Source: BRH-c54 sp032251145
Lineage (GTDB): Bacteria; Bacteroidota; Bacteroidia; Flavobacteriales_E; Vicingaceae
DNA: 23,406 bases
Reading direction: 5' to 3'
NCBI GenBank assembly: GCA_032251145.1
Contig: JAVVER010000045.1
Span: forward strand, 1-23,406
In this document: piece by piece, positions 15,548 to 22,771 of the stretch
Layout of the letters: every line of letters begins with the position of its first letter
Position numbering within the stretch: the first letter of the stretch is position 1
Notes under the pieces: generated by a model
Databases searched by the model: none
Told to the model about the DNA's origin: nothing
The model's input: only the letters and a program-made list of their open reading frames with translations
Program-made: the position numbers and the translations under genes

Positions 15548-17203
15548 CTAATATATGTCGTGAGTAGTGTTGTAAACATTAAACTTACCTGTTGGATTTT
15601 CCACCCAATCGCCTTTAATAATTTGTTTTAATTCAAGGGTTTTGTCATCATAAATTAAGATGCCGCTCACTTTCCCCATGAAAACAGATACCCAAACCTC
15701 ATTACCAGTTTTGTTGTATTCCATGTGTACCATTCTACCATCAATACCTTCTGGCATGGTAATGGTTTTTTTGTGTTCCAAAGTTTGAGTGTCAAACACA
15801 TCAACTACAGCATGTAATTCAGGGTCAGGGTTTAAAGTTCTATCTACCCATAAGTGTTTAGATTTTGGATGAGATTTTACAAACAATGCACCACCGCCAT
15901 TTCCGGGAGCCTTCACTTCTTTTACTACTGTCCATTGTCCTTTGCCAGGATTAGTTTTTATGAATGATAGTTTGTTTTCACCAAGGTGAGAAGTTACCCA
16001 AAGTTCGCCTAAATCGTTTTTGATATTAGCACCTCTACCAGGGTGAGGCTTAATACCTGTTTCAATAATGGCTTCTAGTTTTTTGTTAGGAACATCAATT
16101 ACCACCATTTTGTTACTTGCGTTTGCAGCAACCAAAAAGTATTTTTTAGAAGCATCCCATCCACCATCGTGTAAGAAACGAGCAGTAGGGATTTCAGTTA
16201 TACCAGGATTTAGTGGGTCAGTGTAGTCAACAATACTTACAATACCTCTTTCTTTAATGTTACAAATCCAAACAGGATCGGTATGAGAGGCAACAATTGC
16301 TGCTACACGAGCTTCTTCAATAAATTCTTTTTCACCATCACAAGCATTTCCTGCGGTAGGAGTAACGCTAAGTGGTTCTAGTGTTTGAGCATCCATAATG
16401 GCAATATGAGCAGGGCTGTAACCACCAAATACTAAGTATTTATCTTCATATCCTTTAAATTTAGATACCTCTACCGAACGAGAGTCAAAAGCACCCCTTA
16501 CTTCAGCTACAATATTTGGTATTTCAGGATAAGTATCTATCATGGTTATTCTACCATCTCTACCTACTGAGTAAATATATCTTCCAGATGCTGAGTTTCT
16601 AAGGATGTGCACTGCAAAACCTGTAGGAAGTACTACAATTTTTTCTTTTGTATCACCATCTATAATGGCTACTTTACCAGCATCACGCATAATTACACCA
16701 AAATAGTTGTCGATGTTGCGTTTGTGCATTGGTTTTGTTGGTCTTTCTTCTACTGGAACAATCACTTTCCAAGTTTCCTTCATCTCTTTTAATCCGAAAG
16801 GAGGAATAGCCGGAGGGTCCACTTGAAGGAATTTAACCATTAAATCAATTTCACTGTCTTTTAAAATGCCTTTCCATTCGGGCATACCTCCTGGTGTTCC
16901 GTTTTCAATAAAGGCTCTTAAGCCAGCATCGCCTAATAGTTTAGTTCCCGGAGCTGGATTTCCTTCGGGTGCTTCTGGTAATAAGTGAGGACCTGTAGCA
17001 CCTAATCTTGAAGAACCATGACAACCCGCACATTTGTCAAAATATAGCTCCGAAGCCATTTGCATTTCGGTATCACTAAGTTTAATACCTTCAATTTTTG
17101 TTTCTCCTGTATCGGCAGTTTCTTTTGAATTTTCACCACCTCCACAGCTGTACATTATCACTGAACCTGCAATAGATAAGTACAATAAATGTCTTTTTTT
17201 CAT
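15548..17203 (-). CDS. nirS: Cytochrome cd1 nitrite reductase
   Basis: NirS reduces nitrite to NO using heme c and heme d1. The 551-residue protein has an N-terminal cytochrome c domain (CAGCH, Cys58/Cys61/His62; likely Met107 in GTPGGMPEW) and an eight-bladed d1 propeller. The proximal d1 ligand His199 (GFAVHILRNSASGRY) and both active-site histidines, His307 (AAIVASH) and His345 (FLHDGGWD), are present, and the end TGKFNVYNTTHDIY is diagnostic. These features separate it from NirF and NirN. Unusually it is a predicted lipoprotein (IMYSC, Cys20) rather than a free periplasmic enzyme. No heme d1 synthesis gene (nirF, D, L, G, H, J, E) follows. An FNR box and a 20-nt dyad shared with norC lie upstream. 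Confidence 0.97.
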   Translation of the reverse strand: MKKRHLLYLSIAGSVIMYSCGGGENSKETADTGETKIEGIKLSDTEMQMASELYFDKCAGCHGSSRLGATGPHLLPEAPEGNPAPGTKLLGDAGLRAFIENGTPGGMPEWKGILKDSEIDLMVKFLQVDPPAIPPFGLKEMKETWKVIVPVEERPTKPMHKRNIDNYFGVIMRDAGKVAIIDGDTKEKIVVLPTGFAVHILRNSASGRYIYSVGRDGRITMIDTYPEIPNIVAEVRGAFDSRSVEVSKFKGYEDKYLVFGGYSPAHIAIMDAQTLEPLSVTPTAGNACDGEKEFIEEARVAAIVASHTDPVWICNIKERGIVSIVDYTDPLNPGITEIPTARFLHDGGWDASKKYFLVAANASNKMVVIDVPNKKLEAIIETGIKPHPGRGANIKNDLGELWVTSHLGENKLSFIKTNPGKGQWTVVKEVKAPGNGGGALFVKSHPKSKHLWVDRTLNPDPELHAVVDVFDTQTLEHKKTITMPEGIDGRMVHMEYNKTGNEVWVSVFMGKVSGILIYDDKTLELKQIIKGDWVENPTGKFNVYNTTHDIY

Positions 17204-17270
17204 AACGTTTGATTTTTTAATTATTTTCGATTATTGATTGTGTTTAAAAACATGCTTTTAAATTTTAAAT

Positions 17271-17290
17271 AAAGATATAAAGGTCTTTTA
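17271..17290 (-). promoter_or_regulatory. Candidate operator shared with norC (nirS copy)
   Basis: AAAGATATAAAGGTCTTTTA is the exact reverse complement of 23257-23276 upstream of norC. It is a dyad (AAAGA-N8-TCTTT). On the minus strand it contains TATCTTTA, close to the Bacteroidota -7 element, so in nirS it could also overlap the promoter. A repressor of the NsrR/Rrf2 class is one possible ligand (inference). Confidence 0.5.
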
Positions 17291-17315
17291 TTATTAATAA
17301 TGATTCAACTCAGAT

Positions 17316-17341
17316 TAAAAACTTAGGTTTGGAAGTTTTTA
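17316..17341. repeat. Inverted repeat in the nirS promoter
   Basis: TAAAAACTT (17316-17324) and AAGTTTTTA (17333-17341) are a perfect 9-bp inverted repeat around 8 nt. It lies immediately gene-proximal to the FNR box and may be a second regulator site or a local fold in a leader RNA. Confidence 0.45.
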
Positions 17342-17343
17342 TA

Positions 17344-17357
17344 TTGATTTAAATCAT
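17344..17357 (-). promoter_or_regulatory. FNR/CRP-type box upstream of nirS
   Basis: TTGAT-TTAA-ATCAT fits the FNR consensus TTGAT-N4-ATCAA at nine of ten arm positions, and its core TGATTTAAATCA is a perfect palindrome. It is centred about 147 nt upstream of the nirS ATG. An FNR/DNR-type activator responding to low oxygen or NO is expected. Confidence 0.65.
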
Positions 17358-17541
17358 ATTTTTTGATGGTAAAAAGAATGTTGAATTATAAAGGGGTTGT
17401 GTATTTGTTAGGATATCAAAAACATATGAATAAAGATAGTTAACAAACTTATTACTTGGGTTATTTAATTCTTACTTAAATAATAAAATTGAAATCGCAT
17501 GTTTTAGGAAAAAATGGAATTTTTTTCACAAACAGAAATGT

Positions 17542-17787
17542 TTAAAAGATAACCAACACACCAATTAAAAATGCTGAAACAAAAACTAGGATTAAAATTT
17601 TCCATAGCAGATTAGCTTTTTTTGTTTCCATAAATTGAAAACTAACTGCCAAAAATTTTATGGCTGTTAGGGCAGCTATAATAGAAAAAGAGGAGTTTGC
17701 TTTATTTTCTGCTAATAGGTAAATAGCAATAATAAGAGCAAGTAAAACAGTTAGTATTAGGGTGTTTATTTTTATTTCTTTTAGCAT
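17542..17787 (-). CDS. norF: NorF-like small membrane protein
   Basis: An 81-residue protein with about three hydrophobic segments, starting MLKEIKINTLILTVLLALIIA and ending LVFVSAFLIGVLVIF. It resembles the small subunit-IV-like NorF proteins that accompany NorE. The start at 17787 lies 11 nt after the norE stop. An in-frame ATG at 17856 would add 23 residues overlapping norE and without membrane character, so I reject it. Its function in NO reductase activity or assembly is poorly understood even in model denitrifiers. The identification rests on position, size and topology. Confidence 0.72.
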   Translation of the reverse strand: MLKEIKINTLILTVLLALIIAIYLLAENKANSSFSIIAALTAIKFLAVSFQFMETKKANLLWKILILVFVSAFLIGVLVIF

Positions 17788-17798
17788 AGTTGTTAGGT

Positions 17799-18371
17799 TT
17801 AAATAAGATAAAATATGGGAAAAATTAATATCCATATTAAATCGCACAAATGCCAATAAGTGGCAGATGATTCTACATCAAAATAATTTCCTGAATGGTA
17901 GGTATTTTTATTAATTCCAACATACATATAGGTAAGTAGTCCTATTCCAAAAAGTACGTGAATAAAATGAAAGCCCGTCATCATCCAATAAAAGGTAAAA
18001 AAAGTATTATCGCTAAAACCAATACCTTGATCCATTTTGGCGTAATACTCTACCGATTTAATTATTAGAAAAGTTACTCCCAACAGTAAGCTAATTAAAA
18101 TAGAACGAGCAGCTTTTTTATTCTCGTTGTTTTTAATGAAATGGATGCTGTTCGCAATAAAATATCCACTAATAATTAAAACTATTGTATTTATAGTGCC
18201 GATTAATGGGTTTAGTTGTTGTTGCGCTTCTTGAAATAGAGTAAGTTCTTCTGTACGGTAGTTCAGAAAAACCATAATTCCACCTAAAAAGGTAAAAATT
18301 TCTAAAATAATTAAAAACCAAATGAGTATTCCACCCGGTGGGTAGTAAATAGATTTATGTTGTGGGTTCAT
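17799..18371 (-). CDS. norE: NorE-like heme-copper oxidase subunit III family protein
   Basis: A 190-residue, five-helix membrane protein of the cytochrome oxidase subunit III family: PPGGILIWFLIILEIFTFLGG at the start, then FIIKSVEYYAKM-like and FYWMMTGFHFIHVLFGI segments and the terminal YWHLCDLIWILIFPIFYL. This compact form without the first two COX3 helices is the NorE type, found with cNOR genes and thought to aid NO reductase activity or assembly. It starts 8 nt after norD and is followed closely by norF. No oxidase subunits I or II are near, which supports NorE over a respiratory oxidase subunit. Confidence 0.85.
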   Translation of the reverse strand: MNPQHKSIYYPPGGILIWFLIILEIFTFLGGIMVFLNYRTEELTLFQEAQQQLNPLIGTINTIVLIISGYFIANSIHFIKNNENKKAARSILISLLLGVTFLIIKSVEYYAKMDQGIGFSDNTFFTFYWMMTGFHFIHVLFGIGLLTYMYVGINKNTYHSGNYFDVESSATYWHLCDLIWILIFPIFYLI

Positions 18372-18379
18372 TTTAATAG

Positions 18380-20146
18380 CTATGTTAGCATTAATTGTTT
18401 GTAAAATTTAGCAAAAGCGTAAGGCAGCTCTGTCGGATTGGGAAGTATGGCGTAGTTTTTATGTCCGAACATTTGAGGTAAATAGTATTTTGCCTGCGCT
18501 TCAATGGCTAATGAAAATGTTTTTATGTGTTTGTTTTTGAGTTCTTGCAAGGCTTTTTTTACATCTTGAATACCGTATTGTCCTTCGTAAGTATCGTAAT
18601 CATTAGGTTTACCATCAGAAAGTAAGATAATCCATTTTTTCTGAGTGGGTTCTTTGTCTATTAAACTTCCGGCATGACGTAATGCTGTGCCAATTCTAGT
18701 GAAATCTTCAGCTTCTATTGCCCCAATTTTGCTTCGCACTTTTAACCAGTTTTCATCAAAAGTTTTTATGCTTTTATAAGCGCAATTATTTCTTGTTCTT
18801 GATGAAAAAGTATCTATCTGAAAATTAATATTAAACTCATTGAGGGCTTCTCCAAAAAGTAATACAGCAGTTTTTTCTACATCTAATACTTTATGGTTGT
18901 TGGCATAACCATCTGCCGAAAGGCTAGTATCCATCAATAACAAAACAGAAAGGTCTTTTTTTCTTTTTCGAGAAGTGTTGTAAATTTTTTCCGATGGAGT
19001 TTTGTTGCTAAAAATTTCGGTTAACGCATCAGTTGTAGCATCAATATTAATTTCTTCGCCAAAATTTACTCGGGTAACTTTTTCATATTCCTGATGAATG
19101 TTTGCAAATATTTTAAGCAAATCTTGTTTGGTTTTTTTGTTTTCACTAATTATTTGTTGAGCAAAATCGGTATTACTAATAGCAGCTTTTTTAGGAAACA
19201 CCCGACAAAAGTCTGTTTTGTAAACCCTGTTTTTGTAATCCCATTCATCGTAGTGCAAAAAATGATTTTCAGCATTATCCGTTTCGGCTAAAATGGAGTT
19301 GGTGCTATTTACAAATTCTGCCTGATAAACAGAATGATTAGCTTCATCGGTTCTTACAGTATGTTTTAAGTTGAGTTCTCTTAAAGCTTCTTCATCATCA
19401 CTTAATGTGTCTTCACCATCCATTTCTTTAAACGTACCATTGAACTCCGATAAGGTATCCACTTTTTCAAACTGATTATGAGCCACACTGTCTTCCGCTT
19501 GTTTCTGATCTACAGCAACAGTTTCTACTTCATCGCTCGGATTAGCAGCTAATTCGGTAGTAATTTCGTTTTCTTCCAATAGACTTTTTAAGTCGTTTAA
19601 AGCTTCAGTTTTTGCATTAAAAGCTTTTTGATTGATGCGCATCCATTTGCCATAAAGCCAACTGTAATCTGGAGCTAATTCTTTACTAGCATAATAGTTT
19701 TCGAGGTTTGATTTCTGACTTTCGTAAATGGCTTTGGTGGCAGGATATTCATTAAACAAAGCTGCTAAAATATGTGCTGCATTTTCTAACGCTTTTTCTT
19801 TTGCTTCTAAGGCTGTAAATTCATCATCATCTTTCCAATTTAATTTTAATTGCTGTTGAACAGATAAATAGAGCGTTCTGAAAAGGTAGAAATTAATATT
19901 ATCTTCGGTAGTAAGGTTAAAGGATACTTTTTCGGGTAAATAAAAATTTAAGCCCGACCAGCCACCTTCACGCTCGGAAGTGATAATATCGTTCTGCAAG
20001 CCAGATAAAGCTCTTGCCAGAAGTGTTAGTCTAGGTTTTAAAGGTTCTAAAATTACCGTTCTAACTTGTTCATCTTCATCAACTTTGTCGGTGAATTTTT
20101 TATAGAATTTATAAAACCTTTTAAATAATATTTGATCGATTTCCAT
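18380..20146 (-). CDS. norD: NO reductase activation protein NorD (VWA domain)
   Basis: A 588-residue cytoplasmic protein. The C-terminal von Willebrand factor A domain (about 395-588) has the metal-ion-dependent adhesion motif DTSLS (406-410), then TRIGTALRHAG and IILLSDGKPNDYD. The N-terminal half is helical, and residues about 200-260 form an acidic linker (for example GEDTLSDDEEALREL). NorD works with the AAA+ ATPase NorQ in a MoxR-VWA pair to insert the non-heme iron of NorB. It is followed at 8 nt by norE, but is separated from norQ by 293 nt containing repeats. Confidence 0.93.
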   Translation of the reverse strand: MEIDQILFKRFYKFYKKFTDKVDEDEQVRTVILEPLKPRLTLLARALSGLQNDIITSEREGGWSGLNFYLPEKVSFNLTTEDNINFYLFRTLYLSVQQQLKLNWKDDDEFTALEAKEKALENAAHILAALFNEYPATKAIYESQKSNLENYYASKELAPDYSWLYGKWMRINQKAFNAKTEALNDLKSLLEENEITTELAANPSDEVETVAVDQKQAEDSVAHNQFEKVDTLSEFNGTFKEMDGEDTLSDDEEALRELNLKHTVRTDEANHSVYQAEFVNSTNSILAETDNAENHFLHYDEWDYKNRVYKTDFCRVFPKKAAISNTDFAQQIISENKKTKQDLLKIFANIHQEYEKVTRVNFGEEINIDATTDALTEIFSNKTPSEKIYNTSRKRKKDLSVLLLMDTSLSADGYANNHKVLDVEKTAVLLFGEALNEFNINFQIDTFSSRTRNNCAYKSIKTFDENWLKVRSKIGAIEAEDFTRIGTALRHAGSLIDKEPTQKKWIILLSDGKPNDYDTYEGQYGIQDVKKALQELKNKHIKTFSLAIEAQAKYYLPQMFGHKNYAILPNPTELPYAFAKFYKQLMLT

Positions 20147-20179
20147 GCTTGAATAAGTTTAAGGTTCTTGAAATTAGTT

Positions 20180-20265
20180 AGCCCCATCTTTCACACTTGC
20201 TCGCTCCAAAGTCCACTGGACTTTGTCCGCCCCAAAGGGGGAGGAGCTTCCAACACACAAAGCCA
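20180..20265. repeat. C/G-rich interspersed repeat with AACACACAAAGCCA tail (copy B)
   Basis: Starting AGCCCC at 20180, this copy has an internal near-perfect palindrome (CAAAGTCCA, one base, TGGACTTTG; about 20197-20215), then CCCC/GGGGG and CTTCCAACACACAAAGCCA at 20247-20265. The tail differs by one base from that at 6112-6130. It lies between norQ and norD. Confidence 0.6.
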
Positions 20266-20322
20266 ATGTTCATTGTTTAAGTATATTCAACTAGTATCTG
20301 TTGGTAATGTCGAGAGGCTGAA

Positions 20323-20428
20323 CTGTAAAGTTTAAATTCGAGGCTTTCGCAGTTTTGAAAATCAGGAGTTTACTTTTGTAAATGACTGGTTTTTAAAACA
20401 AGAATAACGAAGAAGTTGGACTTTACAG
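20323..20428. repeat. 106-nt concentric imperfect palindrome between norQ and norD
   Basis: Outer arms CTGTAAAGT (20323-20331) and ACTTTACAG (20420-20428) are exact complements. Inner arms of 22 nt (20352-20373 and 20378-20399) match at 17 positions plus two G-T pairs around a TTTT loop. Both pairs share one centre (20375.5), with 20-nt flanks on each side that pair in part. It looks like a folded non-autonomous element (REP/MITE-like) or a structured RNA in the norQ-norD transcript. It encodes no protein. Confidence 0.65.
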
Positions 20429-20439
20429 ACAGACTCAAA

Positions 20440-21213
20440 TTAAATACTCAAACTAATTAAATCTTTAATAGCATTAGTGGTGTCTTCATCGTCACTCAAA
20501 GGTTCGGCAATGGCAACATCGCAAGAAAGTCGTTGAGGTAAGCCACTTTTTATTAGTAAAGCAGCATCAACCAGCAAACGAGTAGAAACTGTTTCTGCCA
20601 AACCAAGTTCTGTTAGATTTCTGATTTTAGCTCCAAGTTTTACTAATTTATTGGCAGTATCATCATCAATACCTGTTTCTTTTATTAAAATTTCAGATTC
20701 AATTTCTTTTTTAGGATAGTTGAATGATAAGGAGATAAATCGTTGACGAGTAGAAGGTTTCAGTTCTTTAAATCCTCTTTGATAACCTGGATTGTAAGTA
20801 GCAACCAACATAAAGTTTTCATCGGCAGTAATGGTTTCGCCAGTTTTATCTATGTATAAACTCCTACGGTGGTCGGTAAGTGTGTGCAGTGCTACAATAA
20901 TGTCGGGACGAGCTTCGGCAATTTCATCTAAATATAAAAATGCACCTTCTTTTACAGCTCTGGTCATTGGGCCATCTATCCAAACAGTTTCTGCACCTTT
21001 TAAAATGTATCTGCCAATTAAATCGGTAGAGGAGGTTTCTTCATGACAAGCAATTGTGTATAGTTTTTTGCCCATTTTTTGAGCCATAAATTCTACAAAC
21101 CTTGATTTTCCTGTTCCAGTTGGTCCTTTAAGCAAGAGGGGTAATTTATTTTTATAGGCGTGTTTAAAAATTTCTTGTTCTTTGCCAATGGATTTATAAA
21201 ATATTGTTTCCAT
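20440..21213 (-). CDS. norQ: NO reductase activation ATPase NorQ (MoxR AAA+)
   Basis: A 257-residue AAA+ ATPase of the NorQ/CbbQ/NirQ family. Walker A is GPTGTGKS (30-37), Walker B FLYLDEIAEA (92-101), and the family segments CHEETSSTDLIGRYIL, WIDGPMTRAVKEGAFL and NPGYQRGFKELKPSTRQRF are clear. NorQ remodels NO reductase together with NorD so that iron FeB can be inserted. It lies between the norB terminator and the repeat-filled gap before norD, so its expression may depend on read-through or on a weak promoter not visible here. Confidence 0.95.
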   Translation of the reverse strand: METIFYKSIGKEQEIFKHAYKNKLPLLLKGPTGTGKSRFVEFMAQKMGKKLYTIACHEETSSTDLIGRYILKGAETVWIDGPMTRAVKEGAFLYLDEIAEARPDIIVALHTLTDHRRSLYIDKTGETITADENFMLVATYNPGYQRGFKELKPSTRQRFISLSFNYPKKEIESEILIKETGIDDDTANKLVKLGAKIRNLTELGLAETVSTRLLVDAALLIKSGLPQRLSCDVAIAEPLSDDEDTTNAIKDLISLSI

Positions 21214-21253
21214 AATTTTTTAGTTAGGTAGTTTAAAAATAGATTTTAGAAAA

Positions 21254-21292
21254 ATCAGGAGGCTTAAAATTATGAGCTTTTTGCCTCCTGAT
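21254..21292 (-). terminator. Rho-independent terminator of norCB
   Basis: ATCAGGAGGC (21254-21263) and GCCTCCTGAT (21283-21292) form a perfect 10-bp stem with a 19-nt loop that itself has A/T pairing. On the minus strand TTTTT follows. It lies just after norB, so norCB can be made in excess over the downstream maturation genes. Confidence 0.82.
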
Positions 21293-21317
21293 AATCATCA
21301 ATCAATAACAAGATTTA

Positions 21318-22655
21318 TTAAGAAGCATTAACAAGTGCTTCATCATTAGGTTTTCCGAATTTAAAGAAGTTGATAATATACAATACAATTCCTGTTGTAA
21401 AACCAGTAGCACAAAGCACTAATACTAAAAAGTGAGGTTCAATTTCTTTTTGAGTTTCCATAAAATCAACCCCTAAAATTCTTTCTAAATAAACTTGAGC
21501 AACACCAGCAACACCAAATGCTACAGTCATACCAATCATGCCAATATTACTTAACCAAAAGGCATATTGAGAAATTCCGTTGTTGAATAATTTTCTTCCG
21601 GTAAGGTTAGGCATTGCATAAGCTATAATAGCTAATACTATCATAGCATAAGCCCCCCAAAAAGCCATGTGTCCGTGCATTGCAGTTACTAAAGTTCCGT
21701 GAGTGTAAAGGTTTACATTAGGTAAGGTATGAGCTGCACCCAATAAACCAGCACCAACAAATGACGTAATTGCTGCACCTAATGTCCAGTTTAAAGCGGT
21801 TTTGTTTGGGTGTTTTTTCTCTCCTTTTCTATACATATTAAGAGCGAACAATGCCATAGCTAAGAAAGCTAAAGGTTCTAATGCTGAGAATATTCCTCCA
21901 ATCCATAACCAGTAAGAAGGGGCTCCAATATAATAGTAGTGGTGACCAGTACCTAAAATACCAGATAAGAAGGTTAGCCCTACAATTACGTACAGCCATT
22001 TTTCTATAACCTCTCTATCGACACCAGTAATTTTAATTAATAAGAAAGCCAAAATACCACCCATAATTAACTCCCAAACACCTTCTACCCAAAGGTGAAC
22101 TACATACCATCTGTAAAAAGAATCTAAGGTTTGACTATCAAACCAAATCATGCCTGGTAAGTAGAGTAGTGCAGCAAATAATAATCCCATTGATAGTACG
22201 AGAGATGTGGTTGTTTGTCTTTTTCCTTTAAATAAGGTCATTAATATATTAAATAAAAAGGCTAATACATTTACCACTACTAAGTAATCTAACGGACGAG
22301 GAATTTCTAAGAATTTACGTCCTTCCCACCAGTTAAAGTGATAAGCAATAATTGCTGTAACACCAACTGCTAAAAAGCTTATAAGCTGTATGTAGGCTAG
22401 TTTTGGTGAGTACAATTCATTTTGAGATTCCTCTGGGATAATGTAATAAGCTGATCCCATAAAACCTAATAATAACCAGAAAACTAATAAGTTGGTATGA
22501 ACTGCTCGAGCAGTATTAAAGGGAATAAAATCGTGTAAACCATCCATTCCCATGTGGGCAAACCCCATTATAAAACCATAAACGATTTGCAGAGCTAACA
22601 GTCCTAATGCTGATAAGAAGAACCAATAAGCTACTTTTTGTGTTGTATATTTCAT
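21318..22655 (-). CDS. norB: Cytochrome c-type nitric oxide reductase, large subunit
   Basis: NorB is the 12-helix catalytic subunit that reduces 2 NO to N2O at a heme b3-FeB centre in the inner membrane. The 445-residue length without an N-terminal extension, and the adjacent norC, indicate cNOR, not quinol-type qNOR. Ligands are visible: His53 and His329 for heme b, His327 for heme b3, and His187, His238 and His239 for FeB. The active-site glutamates Glu191 and Glu195 in HLWVEGVWE and Glu260 are present. It lies 116 nt after norC, probably in one transcript ending at 21254. Confidence 0.98.
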   Translation of the reverse strand: MKYTTQKVAYWFFLSALGLLALQIVYGFIMGFAHMGMDGLHDFIPFNTARAVHTNLLVFWLLLGFMGSAYYIIPEESQNELYSPKLAYIQLISFLAVGVTAIIAYHFNWWEGRKFLEIPRPLDYLVVVNVLAFLFNILMTLFKGKRQTTTSLVLSMGLLFAALLYLPGMIWFDSQTLDSFYRWYVVHLWVEGVWELIMGGILAFLLIKITGVDREVIEKWLYVIVGLTFLSGILGTGHHYYYIGAPSYWLWIGGIFSALEPLAFLAMALFALNMYRKGEKKHPNKTALNWTLGAAITSFVGAGLLGAAHTLPNVNLYTHGTLVTAMHGHMAFWGAYAMIVLAIIAYAMPNLTGRKLFNNGISQYAFWLSNIGMIGMTVAFGVAGVAQVYLERILGVDFMETQKEIEPHFLVLVLCATGFTTGIVLYIINFFKFGKPNDEALVNAS

Positions 22656-22771
22656 CTGTTTATATTTTTAAGTTATTAAATCTGTCAGATGTAACTCCCA
22701 TCATAATTATTCCTCATGTGTGAGAAAATATTACTCATGGTCGTTCCATGACATTAAATTTTAGTTATTGT
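22656..22771 (-). other. norC-norB spacer with small dyads
   Basis: This 116-nt spacer contains TCATGG-5 nt-CCATGA (22735-22751) and CTCA-TGTG-TGAG (22713-22724). Neither is followed by a T-tract on the minus strand, so they are not terminators; they could set mRNA stability between the two subunits. No FNR-like box is seen, consistent with norCB being one transcript. Confidence 0.4.

Larger units (their letters stand above)
17204..17541 (-). promoter_or_regulatory. nirS control region
   Basis: This 338-nt gap separates norF from nirS and holds three signals: an FNR-type box (17344-17357), a 9-bp inverted repeat (TAAAAACTT 17316-17324, AAGTTTTTA 17333-17341), and the 20-nt element AAAGATATAAAGGTCTTTTA (17271-17290). 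The rest, 17358-17541, is AT-rich with no evident gene or terminator. Confidence 0.6.

Noticed and set aside
15548..17203. NirF or NirN in place of NirS
   Set aside because: The cytochrome c domain plus His199, His307, His345 and the C-terminal TGKFNVYNTTHDIY match NirS; NirF lacks this c-type domain and the active-site pair argues against NirN.
17799..18371. Subunit III of an aerobic cytochrome oxidase
   Set aside because: No oxidase subunit I or II is nearby, the protein is short with five helices, and it is embedded in the nor operon.
20323..20428. Integron attC site
   Set aside because: GTTGGAC near 20415 fits the GTTRRRY core box, but no matching RYYYAAC box pairs with it, the outermost arms are a different perfect repeat, and no integrase or cassette array is seen.
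21318..22655. Quinol-dependent NO reductase (qNOR)
   Set aside because: There is no N-terminal cytochrome-like extension and a separate norC precedes it.
22713..22751. Terminator or FNR site between norC and norB
   Set aside because: The dyads are short, lack a T-tract, and do not fit TTGAT-N4-ATCAA.
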